NCBI GenBank assembly: GCA_963746885.1
Contig: CAVVDM010000003.1
Span: 124,001 to 188,000, forward strand
DNA from: DATARH01 sp963746885
GTDB lineage: Bacteria > Pseudomonadota > Alphaproteobacteria > ATCC43930 > CGMCC-115725
Direction of reading: 5' to 3'
Length of the DNA: 64,000 nucleotides
Below the pieces are notes generated by a model. That model made no database searches and was not told where the DNA came from. It worked only from the letters and a program-made list of their open reading frames with translations. Below, piece by piece: positions 28,880-38,508 of the stretch. How positions within the stretch are numbered: the stretch's first letter is position 1; every line of letters starts with the position of its first letter. Position numbers and translations under genes: made by a program.

Positions 28880-29760
28880 GATAGGCGGTGTCGGCCCAGA
28901 CATCGCCGGCGGTGTTATTCTGGTCAATCAGCTCGGGCAGCAGCGCCCCGTCATGGCGCGCCGCGTCGGTGACCGTCCAGCGGCGGATCAGGCGATGCCG
29001 GCGGTCGATGCCGATGTGGTTCTTGTAGCCGAATGCCGGGATCGCGAGATCGACGCGAGGCATTCCCTCGTCGTTCGGCTTGGCCTTGGTGTATTTGACC
29101 GTCCAGCGCGCATCGCGGTCCTTCTGCCGCAACTTGGCAGGGTTTTTCGCCCACTCCGGCGGGATGCGGCCTTCCTTGATGTCGCGCTTCTCGCCGTCGG
29201 TGTTGCGCTGCTTTGGCGCGGCGACGATCGAGGCGTCGATGATCTGGCCGCTCATCGCCAGAAACCCGGCCGCCGAAAGCGCCCGATCGAAGCGCTCGAA
29301 CAGAAGCTCGATCGCCGGCCTGCCGGCGAGCCTGGCCCGCGTCAGCGCCTCGCGAAAGGTCCAGATCGTGTTGGCGTCGGGCACCGTGTCACCCAGCCCC
29401 AAACCGAGAAATCGCATGAACGATAGCCGGTCGCGGATCAGATATTCGGTGCGCTCGTCCGACAGGTTGTGGCTGGATTGCAGCACCAGCACCTTGAACA
29501 TCAGCACATGATCGAACGGCGGCCGGCCGCCTTTCGCGCGGTCCGAGCGCGGCACCGCCCGCTCCAGATCGGCGCGGAACAGCTCGAAATCGACCACCGC
29601 GTTCAGCCGTTCCAGGCTGTCGCCCTTGGCCGAGAGCTGCTTCAGCCGCTCGTCAACGTCGAAAAACCCTCGCTGTCCTGTCATTGCCGATCTCCCGCGT
29701 CTCCCAAGCGACACGGAATCAGCGATCAGTCCGAAATTCCAGCGGTTTTTGGAGCCGCCC
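28880..29760 (-). mobile_element. IS5-family element, truncated copy 1
   Basis: Matches the copy at 48370-49545 from the left end (GGGCGGCTCC, complement at 29751-29760) to the codons for ADTAY, then stops near 28882, 100 bases upstream of the integrase start. The last quarter of the transposase and the right end are missing. Confidence 0.85.
28884..29684 (-). pseudogene. IS5-family transposase, 3' truncated
   Basis: From ATG 29684 (MTGQRGFFDVDERLKQLSAK) the protein equals copy 2 through the N-terminal DUF772 domain (HVLMFKVLVLQSSHNLSDER) and the first DDE residue (GQIIDASIVAAPKQRN) to GDVWADTAY, which holds the second Asp. The following codons (LADDKLFLS) are not transposase. The final Glu domain is lost, so the protein is inactive. 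Confidence 0.85.
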
Positions 29761-29888
29761 AGCTTCTTGTGCGGTGTCATTGACGCATGCCGAATCACGG
29801 GAAGCACAAAATTACCCTATCCTTTATCAATCATGTGTAATGTCGTTGTAGTTCGTACGATTTTGCTGGGAGTTATATACTTAAGTCA

Positions 29889-30302
29889 TCAGAGCAGGAC
29901 GTTTTCTTTCAGATTTCCGCAAATAAAGTCGCGCGCCATGTCTTCGGGGAGCCCGCGGGCCACGAGCTGGTCGAATATCGTCTGCTTGAGTTTCTCGTCG
30001 CTCAGATCTTCGAAAGAGCCGGGAAGGCCCACTTCCGTCTTTGCTTCTGGCTTGCCCCAGCCGCGATCGAGCAGCAATTCGGCGGCCCTCACGCGCGCCG
30101 CGGCTGGCGACTTGCTGTTAGACATGATCGCAACCAGCGTGTTGATCGCCGTATCGGTCTGCGCTCGCGCCAGGTCGCGGACGTGCCCCAGCACCTTCGG
30201 GCGTCCGCCGGGGTTGCCGCTTTTCCCTGGCTGAAACTGACCGCGGGCCGCCTGATCCGGCCTGTTGTCAGGCGGCAACTTACACGCTGCTACTGCCACC
30301 AT
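29889..30302 (-). CDS. DUF5681 protein
   Basis: 137 residues with the DUF5681 signature RGQFQPGKSGNPGGRPK at about 20-36, then helical AAARVRAAELLLDRGWGKPE. The family occurs in prophages and mobile islands and is sometimes compared with small terminase-like or DNA-binding proteins; function not established. The start may be GTG or the ATG at 30302. It lies between the truncated IS5 and the IS1-type element and appears intact. Confidence 0.7.
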   Translation of the reverse strand: MVAVAACKLPPDNRPDQAARGQFQPGKSGNPGGRPKVLGHVRDLARAQTDTAINTLVAIMSNSKSPAAARVRAAELLLDRGWGKPEAKTEVGLPGSFEDLSDEKLKQTIFDQLVARGLPEDMARDFICGNLKENVLL

Positions 30303-30438
30303 TAAAGCGCTCCATGTTTAGCCGTTCCGCTGGTGCCGAGCGCGCATTGCAAGCCCGCAGCTACACCCTGGGCAACGGGCGACCAATCCTCCATATATAA
30401 TCAGTGAGGGTAGTGTCCTAATTTAACCTGGCCCCCGT

Positions 30439-30669
30439 TCATCCGCTCTGGGGCCGTTTTCGTTCGCGTACCACAAGGCGGCAGAACGTTCGCATCTCTA
30501 AGTGCGTGGCATCGAGGTCATATTGCGATGCCAACTGGAAAAGTTCATCCCGATAAGGGCCGCCCGGCATATTCCCCGCTTCCTGGCGCATCTGTTCAGC
30601 GTCATGGCGTAGCCGATCGGCATCTCGGCAGTGCTGCTCCGCTTCCTTTAGCACGTTGTCTATCGGCAT
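30439..30669 (-). CDS. Small hypothetical protein, passenger gene
   Basis: 76 residues, highly charged and helical (LKEAEQHCRDADRLRHDAEQ), probably a short coiled coil, ending with a basic tail. GAGGGAAACAAC precedes the ATG. It ends about 30 bases from the left end of the element. No family is recognised. Confidence 0.5.
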   Translation of the reverse strand: MPIDNVLKEAEQHCRDADRLRHDAEQMRQEAGNMPGGPYRDELFQLASQYDLDATHLEMRTFCRLVVRERKRPQSG

Positions 30670-30777
30670 TGTTGTTTCCCTCTCTGTTCAGCAACGATTG
30701 CCGCCCGAACCGCCTCGATCGGCGAGCTGATCCGCGCGGTATGCAGCACCGCAAAGAATCGCCGCTTGGTGCTCCCC

Positions 30778-30972
30778 TCAATTCGGCGACGACCAGGCGT
30801 AGGCTCGGGTCGCTGTCTGGTGTCCGGCTAGGTCAAAAACGTGCACCACGCCTTCCCATACGAGCTTGCCCTCGAATGTCTCGCGGACAGGGACGGATTG
30901 GGCGAGCGTCGCAGTGCCGCCGTGCATATTCTCGACAGCTTCGCGGAGTTGATCGGCTTCCACTTCGGCCAT
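30778..30972 (-). CDS. Small conserved hypothetical protein, passenger gene
   Basis: 64 residues: MAEVEADQLREAVENMHGGT, SVPVRETFEGKLVWEGVVHV and FDLAGHQTATRAYAWSSP. It resembles a short rhizobial family with HETF-G-VWEGVV-VF-L-GHP-A-RAYAW; function unknown. It lies between the other two minus-strand passenger genes. Confidence 0.6.
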   Translation of the reverse strand: MAEVEADQLREAVENMHGGTATLAQSVPVRETFEGKLVWEGVVHVFDLAGHQTATRAYAWSSPN

Positions 30973-31167
30973 TTATACCCTATATCACATTGCGTCATGA
31001 CGGCGGCCACGCCGCCGACGGCTAACCGGCGACGTGGCTCGACCCGTTACGGTTTTAACGCGCGATCTTTGCGCACTTAGCAACACCTCCCCTCGGTGGC
31101 CCAATCAGGACCGGGTTGGAGATGGGCAAGGGGGCCCACCCCTCGCCGATTTACGGTCCACGGGGTC

Positions 31168-32310
31168 TTACCCTCCGTGGACCGTATTCCGTTCAAGATA
31201 TCGGAGTAGCGGCAGGTCTTTTGATGGCTCGACGTCATCCATTAATAATTGCCGTTGGGCATGGAAGATCGGCAATTTGATGGTCTCTTCCTGTTTCGGA
31301 AGCGCGGCATCGAGCAACGATTTTAGCTGTTCCCAAGATTCGGAAGCGCGCATCAATGCGATTACCATATGCAAATGTTGGGAAAGGGCGGGATGCCCAA
31401 GGTCTTCAGTTAGCCACTGAGTATGCTTTGCCTTTCGCCGGCCATCAATTGTTGGATTACGCGTTTCTAGTTCCTCAACTAGGCGCGGGCCAAGCCGGTG
31501 ATAGACAAAATCATTCGTGTAATATGCAACGATCTGCGGCGGGTTAAACTTTCGGCCCTTCCATTCCCATCCACGCAATCGCGCGATGTGAAAATAAAAT
31601 TCATCGGGAAAACGCTTCGCCCAAGCTGCCAATTCCTTCCGCAGGAACTGATCCAAAATGGCCTGCAATGCGTGCTTGTCTCTGACTTCTTGATAGCCAG
31701 TCGCCTCGTCTATCAGACCAGCAATGCCAACATGCGCCAGTCCTTTCATGATCACATGTGCTGTATCCGCAACATGCTTTTGGTTGTGTCGCAACGCTCC
31801 GTCGCGATCTGCCTTGATGAATACATCACAAACTTCAGGCAAGAGATTGTCAGCGTAGCCGAAAGAGGGTCGGCCGCCCGTCTTTGGTCGGAAAACGATC
31901 TGGCTAGACGTCACCTCCAAGACATTGGAAACATAGGGCTTTAGGTTCTGGGCGGTTAGAAAAGCGGGGAGATTGACGTCACCCTTGTAGTATTGCCGAC
32001 CCTTTGCTTGCCGGGCGCGGCCTAGTGCGCGCATGAAGCCGCTTTGCGTAAGCACCCGCTGCCCTGTGTTCAAAACTGCACAGGGAATCATAACGTCGCC
32101 GATCTTGATGGTGCCTTCGTGTGTAGCGTAAGGGATATCCTTAGCCCATCGGGCGGCGGCGGCCTTCTGCGCAATCTCACGTCGCTGTTCTGGGCTGAGC
32201 GCGGCGGCTCGGGCCAAGCCGCTGTTGGTCCGCCCAGAAGGCTTTGTCAGCGCAGCAGTCGCGTGCGCCAGACGATTGCGGGCGGCTTCGTTCGACAAAT
32301 CCTCTGCGGC
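31168..32310 (-). CDS. P63C-domain protein, passenger gene
   Basis: About 380 residues from ATG 32310 (MAAEDLSNEAARNRLAHATA); an upstream ATG at 32376 is in frame. The N-terminal part has an AAARWAKD segment and the conserved KIGDVMIPCAVLNTGQRVLT. The C-terminal P63C domain (about 230-345) has FPDEFYFHIARLRGW, PPQIVAYYTNDFVYHRLGPR, VEELETRNP and HTQWLTEDLGHPALSQHLHM. P63C proteins are found in phages and mobile elements and their biochemical role is not settled. The gene is intact and divergent from the transposase, with about 57 bases between starts. Confidence 0.8.
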   Translation of the reverse strand, partial: AAEDLSNEAARNRLAHATAALTKPSGRTNSGLARAAALSPEQRREIAQKAAAARWAKDIPYATHEGTIKIGDVMIPCAVLNTGQRVLTQSGFMRALGRARQAKGRQYYKGDVNLPAFLTAQNLKPYVSNVLEVTSSQIVFRPKTGGRPSFGYADNLLPEVCDVFIKADRDGALRHNQKHVADTAHVIMKGLAHVGIAGLIDEATGYQEVRDKHALQAILDQFLRKELAAWAKRFPDEFYFHIARLRGWEWKGRKFNPPQIVAYYTNDFVYHRLGPRLVEELETRNPTIDGRRKAKHTQWLTEDLGHPALSQHLHMVIALMRASESWEQLKSLLDAALPKQEETIKLPIFHAQRQLLMDDVEPSKDLPLLRYLERNTVHGG

Positions 32311-32366
32311 CATGTCTGCCTCATGCTTGTAATTCTCGATCACAAGAATATGCTTGTATCCTACGA

Positions 32367-33232
32367 ATGCAAGCACTAAAATGGCTGCGCTGTTGGGAGA
32401 TCGATCAGACGAACCGCGTTCCGCTCGCTCGCCGCACCCAGATCATCAACTGCTTGGTCGAGGGCAATTCGATCCGCAGCACCGAGCGGATGACCGGGAC
32501 GCACCGTGATACGATCATGCGGTTGCTGGTCGAGGTTGGCGCGGGGTGCGCACAGCTCATGGACGAGCAAATGCGCGATCTGACTTGCCGCCGCGTCCAA
32601 GTTGACGAGATTTGGGCCTACGTCGGTAAGAAGCAAGCGCACCTTACCCGCGAGGATGACCGCAGCCGCCTCGGCGATATGTGGACGTTCGTAGCGCTCG
32701 ACCCCGAAACCAAGCTGGTCCCGACCTTCCGCGTCGGCAAGCGCACCGGCGAGAACGCGCGCAAGTTCATGGTCGATCTTTCCGACCGGCTGGCGAACCG
32801 AGTGCAGCTTTCGTCGGATGCGCTCAGCACCTACGTCGATGCGGTCGAGCGGGCGTTCGGCGCAGACGTGGACTACGGCCAGGAGGTTAAATTTTACGAC
32901 GCGGAGCCAATCGGTGCGGGCCGCTACGCGCCGCCCCAGGTCGTGAAGGCTGAGCGAGTGACAATCGCTGGCAAGCCAGACCCCGCACATATCTCGACGA
33001 GCCTCGTCGAGCGGCAGAACTTGACCATGAGAATGTCGATGCGCCGGTTTACCCGGTCACCAATGCCTTCTCAAAGAAGGTTGAGAATTTGACCGCAGCC
33101 GTGTCGCTGCACTTCGCGCATTACAACTTCGTGCGCGTGCACCGGACCCTGCGCGTTACGCCAGCGATGGAGGCCGGGGTAAGCGATCGGCTATGGTCGC
33201 TCGACGAGCTGGTCGAGCGCACGTCAAATTAG
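32367..33232 (+). pseudogene. IS1-family transposase, one frameshift near the C-terminus
   Basis: From ATG 32367: an HTH-like region (RRTQIINCLVEGNSIRSTER), the catalytic QVDEIWAYVGKKQAH, VQLSSDALSTYVDAVERAFG with the second Asp, and HISTSLVERQNLTMRMSMRR with the Glu. After RRFTR (near 33055) the frame shifts by one base and continues TNAFSKKVENLTAAVSLHFA, HYNFVRVHRTLRVTPAM and GVSDRLWSLDELVER to TAG at 33230. The length and DDE spacing fit IS1 InsB. IS1 often uses programmed frameshifting, but upstream between insA and insB, not here, so a mutation or base-call error is more likely. Confidence 0.85.
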
Positions 33233-33241
33233 GACACTACC

Positions 33242-33523
33242 TCAGTGAGATGGGGCAGGAGCAGCGGTACATTCGATATGTGCGGCTAGAACTTTGCCGT
33301 TTGGTAGAGGATGCGTCCCGCCGGGATCGAAAGTGCAGAACTCTAGCGTCCCGGTTCTTGTGTCGAGCCGCCACGCGCTAAATAGCGGGAGTTCTCCGCG
33401 AGCAACAATCGTCGGTGAAGACGCCGCTGGCACCACGATCCAACGACTTTGATTGCCCTCTGCTTGTGCTTTCCCTTGCCCGGCAAGTATGTATAAGAGC
33501 GTCAAAAAGGCGGCGCGCGTCAT
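33242..33523 (-). CDS. Small secreted protein
   Basis: 93 residues with a signal peptide (AAFLTLLYILAGQGKAQA). The mature part reads WIVVPAASSPTIVARGELPL and RLDTRTGTLEFCTFDPGGTH, resembling small rhizobial periplasmic proteins with a W-LDT-TG-L--C pattern. GAGGGAGAACGA precedes the ATG. Its TGA lies inside the 8-bp duplication made by the IS1-type element, so the coding sequence survived insertion. Confidence 0.65.
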   Translation of the reverse strand: MTRAAFLTLLYILAGQGKAQAEGNQSRWIVVPAASSPTIVARGELPLFSAWRLDTRTGTLEFCTFDPGGTHPLPNGKVLAAHIECTAAPAPSH

Positions 33524-33848
33524 TCGTTCTCCCTCGCTGTCGGCGGCAATGGCTCGATGACGGCCCTATCAATCGTTTCCATTTGCCAAATGCCGGGAGC
33601 GACCCGACACCCTTTCGAGGGGTGTTCTATTCCGTGGGCCGCCCGACTGAGTGGGAGCCCCGTGTTCGTGTGCGATCACGCGTATTGTCGAAGGCAGCTA
33701 ATAGCGCGTCGCCGCGGTCCACCGGCGGTTTTGCCCGCTTGCCGTGCACGCGACAGGCGATTTGCCCTTGCTCAAGATGCCCGAAGGGACCACCCTGGCC
33801 TCACGACCATCCGGAATGCGGCGGATATCGGGTGGATACGGCATCCCC

Positions 33849-35916
33849 ATGCTGGACACGCGATTGAACCAGCCAGGCGATATAGGCGGTTTCAAATTTC
33901 GACCGTGCCAGCTTTGGTCCGGCACGGCGCTCTATCTCGGCTTTGTCGCCTCGTATGTGCTCTTGGACCGGTTAAGCCTGACGAACGACCTTTATGGTTC
34001 GGGGCTCACACTCTGGCATCCGTCCGCCGGGATTTCGTTGGTTCTGGTCATTCTGAAAGGTCTGCGCTGCTTCCCGCTGATTGCTGCGGCCGAGATGATT
34101 TCCGCCGGGGTTCTCGCGAAGTATACCTTTGATCCCACGATCATACTTTCAAGGGCGTTAGTTCTTGCCACTGGCTATACCGCGGCGGGCATAATGCTCC
34201 GCCGCACCGCTTTCCATTGGACTTTCGAACGGACAGCCGACCTGCCTTTACTTTTACTTTCAGCGGCCATTGGCTCTGCCGTGGCGGCGTCCGGTACGGC
34301 GGCGATCTATGCCTTTGCCACGCTGCTACCCTGGCGCAGTTTCGCCAACGCAGCCTTCTCCGACTGGATCGGCGACGCCGTCGGGATGATCGTCGTTGCG
34401 CCGCCATTGTTGATGCACTTCACACCAGGCGATTTTACGCCGTTTAGAAACGATCAGCGCTGGCTACGGCTCGCCGAGCTACTGGCGCAAGCCGTGGCGA
34501 CAACTGTGGTGCTGGCGCTTCTGCTTCGGCAGATCAGGACTGAGCATCCCTACGAATTCTTTTATCTGCTATTCTTGCCCGCCATATGGGTCGCAGCGCG
34601 CCACAGCCTCGTCACTACGGTCTGGGCGATCCTCAGCGATTCAAATCGCCTTAGTCGCCGGCCTCGCGCTGGAAGGTGCTGCACCCGAGGCATTCCGCGC
34701 GTCCCAGGAGATGATGCTGGTATTAGCAACGGCCAATCTCATTCTCGGCACCGCGGTCACCCAGCGCTATCGCCTGTCACGAGCGTTAACCGACAGCGAG
34801 GCCCGTCGCGAGACGATTTTAAGCACGGCGAGAGATGGCGTCGCGACAATAGATGCAGCGGGCACGATCGAGTCAGTTAATCCCGCAATCCGGCAACTGT
34901 TCGGCCATCCCCTTGATCAGTTTCTGGGGGCAAATGTGTTGAACCTAATCGACATTTCTCAGGAGCAGCTCGCCGAATTAATGAGGGAAACCGTGTCACG
35001 CTGCGATACCTCATACTGGGAATTTCAGGCCCATCATCAGGACGGAAAATCGTTCCCTGTCGAATTGAGTGTGGGTCGGTTTGAGGTTAGCGGCGCCGAG
35101 CGGTATACGCTGGTTATTCGAGATATCACAGGCCGCCGAAAGGTGGAGGACCAGGTTCGCCAGCACCAGGCAGAACTGGCGCTGTTTTCGCGAATTTCGC
35201 TGGCCGGCGAGATGAGCGCAGGTATCGCGCATGAGTTGAGGCAGCCGTTGACTGCGATTACCGCTTACGGCCGCGGCTGTCTCCGGCTGCTGGGAGGTCC
35301 CAGCCCCGACGCCGCGATGCTGAATGAGGGCGTGCGAGGGGTCGTGCAACAGGCTGAACGTGCGGGAGATATTTTGACGCGTCTGCGTGAATTCGTCAGC
35401 TTCGGGGCGTCGCGGCGGCGCTTTGTGGCCGTTCGACCCATGGTCGACACGGTTATCAAACTGGCCACGCTTGAGGCCGCGCAAACAAAGATTGACGTTA
35501 GCGTCTACGCTGATCCGGATCTGCCCCTCGTTTTCGCAGACAACATCCAGATCGAGCAGGTAATCCTGAACCTTGTCCGGAATGCAATCAACTCAATCGT
35601 GACCGCCGGGGCCAACCGGAAATCAATTTCGATAGACGTCAGGAACAAAGCCAAAGGCGCCGTCGAGATCTCCGTCGCCGATACCGGCCTCGGGATAGCA
35701 GAGGATATGAAAGAGAAAATCTTCGAACCTTTTGTCACCACAAAGCCGCGTGGCATGGGCTTGGGGCTTTCGATCAGCCGCAGAATCATTGAGGCGCATG
35801 GCGGCACTTTACAGCTCCTCTGCAGCGACGGCTTCGGCGCCGTGTTCGCATTTGACCTCTCAACGGATGAGCCCGAGGGGGCCCGCCATGCCGAAGAAGA
35901 CGGTTTTCATCGTTGA
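33849..35916 (+). pseudogene. MASE1-PAS sensor histidine kinase, one frameshift
   Basis: Residues 1-260 form a MASE1 membrane sensor with about eight hydrophobic segments (LYLGFVASYVLLDRLSL, GLTLWHPSAGISLVLVI, SDWIGDAVGMIVVAPPLLM). Near 34635 the frame shifts and continues IQIALVAGLALEGAAPEAFR into ASQEMMLVLATANLILGTAV. The second frame has a PAS domain (TILSTARDGVATIDAAGTIE), the HisKA H-box AGIAHELRQPLTAITAYG, and HATPase_c boxes (NLVRNAINSIVTAG, VADTGLGIAED, GMGLGLSISRRIIEAHGG). Kinases of this form pair with FixJ-like regulators. The start at 33849 is a choice; 33744 is also in frame. The stop overlaps the next gene by 29 bases. Confidence 0.85.
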
Positions 35917-36289
35917 CGACGATCCGGCGGTTCGCGACGGGCTCAAGTTCCTGCTGCGAACCGTGGGCTACGGTGTCGAGGCTTTCCCGTCCGCGCAATC
36001 GTTCCTTCATGCGTACAACCCGGGCTGCGGCGGCTGCCTATTGCTCGATGTGCAGATGCCTTCAATGACGGGGCTCGCGCTTCAGAAGGAGTTGAACCTT
36101 CGCGGCTGGGAAATCCCGGTGATCTTTATTACCGCTCTCGGTACGAGCCCGCTGGCGATCGAGGCAATCGAAGCGGGGGCATTCGGCCTGATCGAAAAGC
36201 CGCTGAACGCGGATGTGCTGCTGGGTTGCATCGAACGCGCACTTGATGCGGAGGAAGGAGCGCACAGCGGCACAGCGAGCGCCAGCTGA
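35888..36289 (+). CDS. FixJ-type receiver-domain protein without output domain
   Basis: 133 residues from ATG 35888. FIVDDDPAVRDGLKFLLRTV opens the receiver; the phosphoacceptor is D54 in LLLDVQMPSMTG and the conserved Lys is K104 in IEKPLNAD. FixJ proteins normally continue into a LuxR-type DNA-binding domain, but this one ends at ALDAEEGAHSGTASAS. Nothing like a LuxR helix-turn-helix follows in any frame. It is co-transcribed and overlaps the kinase. It may be a phosphate sink or a truncated regulator. Confidence 0.8.
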   Translation: MPKKTVFIVDDDPAVRDGLKFLLRTVGYGVEAFPSAQSFLHAYNPGCGGCLLLDVQMPSMTGLALQKELNLRGWEIPVIFITALGTSPLAIEAIEAGAFGLIEKPLNADVLLGCIERALDAEEGAHSGTASAS

Positions 36290-36445
36290 GGGGACAGCCT
36301 GCATGACTCCGGCGACACCGCCCAGAGGCCGGTCGCTGATCTTGGCCGTCCGCGACGCCTCGGCTGTTCTGGCGTTTAGGATGTCCGATATCGGTTCTCC
36401 TACGGCCGATTGGGGGTAGCGGGCCACGATTATGCCGCTGTGTAA

Positions 36446-36509
36446 GCGCCGGAGCAAAAATCCCTCGCTGAAGCGGCCGGGCGGTCCGGTTGCGCCGGAG
36501 TAAAAATCC
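36446..36509. repeat. Two direct copies of GCGCCGGAG(C/T)AAAAATCC
   Basis: GCGCCGGAGCAAAAATCC at 36446-36463 and GCGCCGGAGTAAAAATCC at 36492-36509, differing at one base, 46 bases apart. IS21-family ends often carry such multiple transposase-binding repeats, so this may be the stump of an IS21-like end. No matching second end was found. Confidence 0.5.
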
Positions 36510-36544
36510 GGCAGCAGAAGGCCTTTGTCGGAAGCGGCAGGGGC

Positions 36545-36760
36545 CGGGGGATGAAGCCGGCCGGGAGCTGCGCCGTAATGTGGCTATGCCGCAGCGCGTA
36601 GCTCGTCACCGTTTGTACGTCCTCACCGATGGCCTCTACCGCGCGTTTGAAGGGCCGTGCGTGATCGCTTTTGGTCCAAGCCTCACCGGGATGGACTTCA
36701 CGAGCAACGGATCGCTCTGCGGCCTTGTGCCAGCAACCGCCGTGTCTGAGAGGCATCCGA
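36545..36760 (-). pseudogene. Tyrosine integrase C-terminal fragment
   Basis: The antisense frame gives GEAWTKSDHARPFKRAVEAI, then DVQTVTSYALRHSHITAQL. YALRHSHI is the HxxR-like box II of a phage-type integrase; the catalytic Tyr segment that should follow is missing and the frame enters the repeat region above. A remnant of an integrase distinct from the one at 27.5 kb. Confidence 0.55.
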
Positions 36761-36903
36761 CGAGACCTTCGCCAGCCCGCGTAATCGCGCCGCCTCGTAA
36801 TCCTCCCGAAGGCCAATCGCTGTCGCCATGGCAAACCCCCTCTCGTTTGCCACGGTAAATCATATCCGCGTCAGTTTGTAAATCGCCTACGTAAGTCACC
36901 CTC

Positions 36904-38307
36904 AGGGGGACGCGGTATAAGCTGGCGCTGTTCCGGCCGGTCGAGGAGCGGCTACCGCAAGATTTGCGCTCCTGGTTCTACGCCGCCCTTTCCGTCCTGC
37001 TGCGCGGCGAGCGCGTCATCTTCGACATGCCGGAGTTCCACCCCTCGCTGTCGCTCCGGGAGATGGTCGAGCTGCGCGACGCATTGCGCCGCAAGGAGCA
37101 TTTTCACGCCAACGAGGACCGCTTCCTCGACATGCTCGGCGACGGCATCGTGGCGATCCTCAACCATATCGCCGACCTGCTGCCGAAGACCGTCGCGCCG
37201 TCGCCGTTCACGGTGCCGCTGATCTGTGCGCTACCCGAGCCCGGCAAGCTGATCGATCGCCTCTACGGCACGCTGTGGGACCAGCGCTATGTCGACGCCG
37301 GCCTGTTCATCGAGACGACGCGGCGGATGTATTTCAACCTGTGCGAAGCCTCCGGCATCGCCGACCCGCAGGAGCCGAAGCGCCCGTTCAAGCGCGCCGC
37401 CGACAACGACGCGTCGCCGACCGAGCTGGTCGAGACCTATCTCGACGGCACCGCCTTTCGGCACCTGTTCAACGAGACGCAAATCCCGCTCGCCTACGAC
37501 CCGGAGACCCGCTTCGCCCACACCTGGATCATCGGCGGCACCGGGGCGGGGAAGACCCAGCTGTTGCAGAACCTGATCCTGCACGACATCGAGTCAAACA
37601 ACCCGCCCTCGCTCGTCATCATCGACAGCCAGGGCGATCTCATTGACAAGGTGTCGCACCTCGCCGCCTTCCGCGACCGGCCGCCGATCCTGATCAGCCC
37701 GAAGGACATCGAGTATCCGCCGGCCTTGAACATCTTCGACATCAACCGCGCGCGCATCGCCAAGTACGGCGCCATCGCGCGCGAGCAGGTGGTCGCCGGC
37801 GCGATCCAGACCTTCGAGTACATGTTCAACGGGCTCGGGGTCGATCTGACCGGCAAGCAGGGCGTCTGCTTCCGTAACATGTGCCGCCTGATGCTGGCAT
37901 TGCCGTATCCGGCGACGATCCTCGACCTCCTCAACCTGACCGACGAGCGGATGCCGGCCACGTATCAGTCCGCCGTCGAGTCCCTCCCCGATTTGACGCG
38001 CCAGTTCTTCGAGCGCGATTTTGTCGATCGCGAGTTCCGCGACACCAAGCGGCAGATCCGTTCGCGCCTGCAAGGCATCCTGGAGAACCCGACGATCGCC
38101 CGGCTGTTCATGCAGCCGGAGACCAAGATCGACATCTTCGGCGAGCTCAACCGCGGCTCGGTCATCCTGGTCGACACGGCCAAGGATTTTCTGCGCACGT
38201 TTACGCCGTACTTCGGGCGGCTGTTCATCTCGCTCGTATTGCAAGCGGTCATGGAGCGCGTCGTCATCCCGGAGGCCGAGCGCAAGCCGACCTTCCTGGT
38301 GATCGAC
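36904..38307 (+). pseudogene. HerA/TraD-type conjugation ATPase, first part (split by IS21)
   Basis: Readable from about 36904 (TRYKLALFRPVEERLPQDLR) with no start, so the 5' end is cut. An N-terminal region of about 190 residues is followed by the P-loop domain: Walker A WIIGGTGAGKTQLLQNLIL and PSLVIIDSQGDLIDKVSHLA, then LNRGSVILVDTAKDFLRTF. The gene stops at TFLVID, where the IS21 element begins; the sequence resumes at 46026 as DEAHEYFDENVDDLLIEARK. Together it resembles DUF87/TraM-recognition ATPases that couple DNA substrates to type IV secretion. The two genes after 46.6 kb belong with it. Confidence 0.75.
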
Positions 38308-38424
38308 TGCGTGTTCCGGTCGAACGTGATCACGGATTCCGGTAGAAGGTGATCACTCAATCCGGTGGAAGGTGATCACGGATTCCGGTGGTAGGTGATC
38401 ACCGAATCCGGTGATCGTGATCAG
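38308..38424. repeat. IS21 left-end repeats, five units
   Basis: Five units of the form (A/T)TCCGGT-N(3-4)-GGTGATCAC, spaced about 21-22 bases, from the left tip inward. The right end (45954-46025) has three such units in inverse orientation. These are the expected IstA binding sites; they are not a CRISPR array. Confidence 0.8.
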
Positions 38425-38508
38425 CCTGGCGAGGTGGTTTAGCGCGCTGCGGCGCCGATGGTTCTCAACCGAAGGTAGCCTCGTCCTCTTTGTCGAAAGG
38501 GGGACGAG

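Larger units (their letters stand above)
30409..33241. mobile_element. IS1-type element carrying passenger genes (2,833 bp)
   Basis: The ends are perfect 16-bp inverted repeats: GGTAGTGTCCTAATTT at 30409-30424 and its complement at 33226-33241. The octamer TCAGTGAG lies immediately outside each end (30401-30408 and 33242-33249), a clean 8-bp target duplication. Inside are an IS1-family transposase on the plus strand at the right end and, on the minus strand, a P63C-domain gene and two small genes. IS1 elements are normally under 1 kb, so about 2 kb is cargo. The insertion leaves the stop codon of the flanking 33242-33523 gene intact. Confidence 0.9.

Noticed and set aside
27502..28884. 460-codon plus-strand frame opposite the integrase
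   Set aside because: Shadow of the integrase gene; no motifs.
32367..33232. Programmed frameshift in the IS1-type transposase
   Set aside because: The shift is near the C-terminus after the DDE residues, not at the insA/insB boundary, and no slippery A-run is at the site.
38308..38424. Regular short repeats resembling a CRISPR array
   Set aside because: Units are only 21-22 bases apart, lack unique spacers of constant length, and recur inverted at the other IS21 end.
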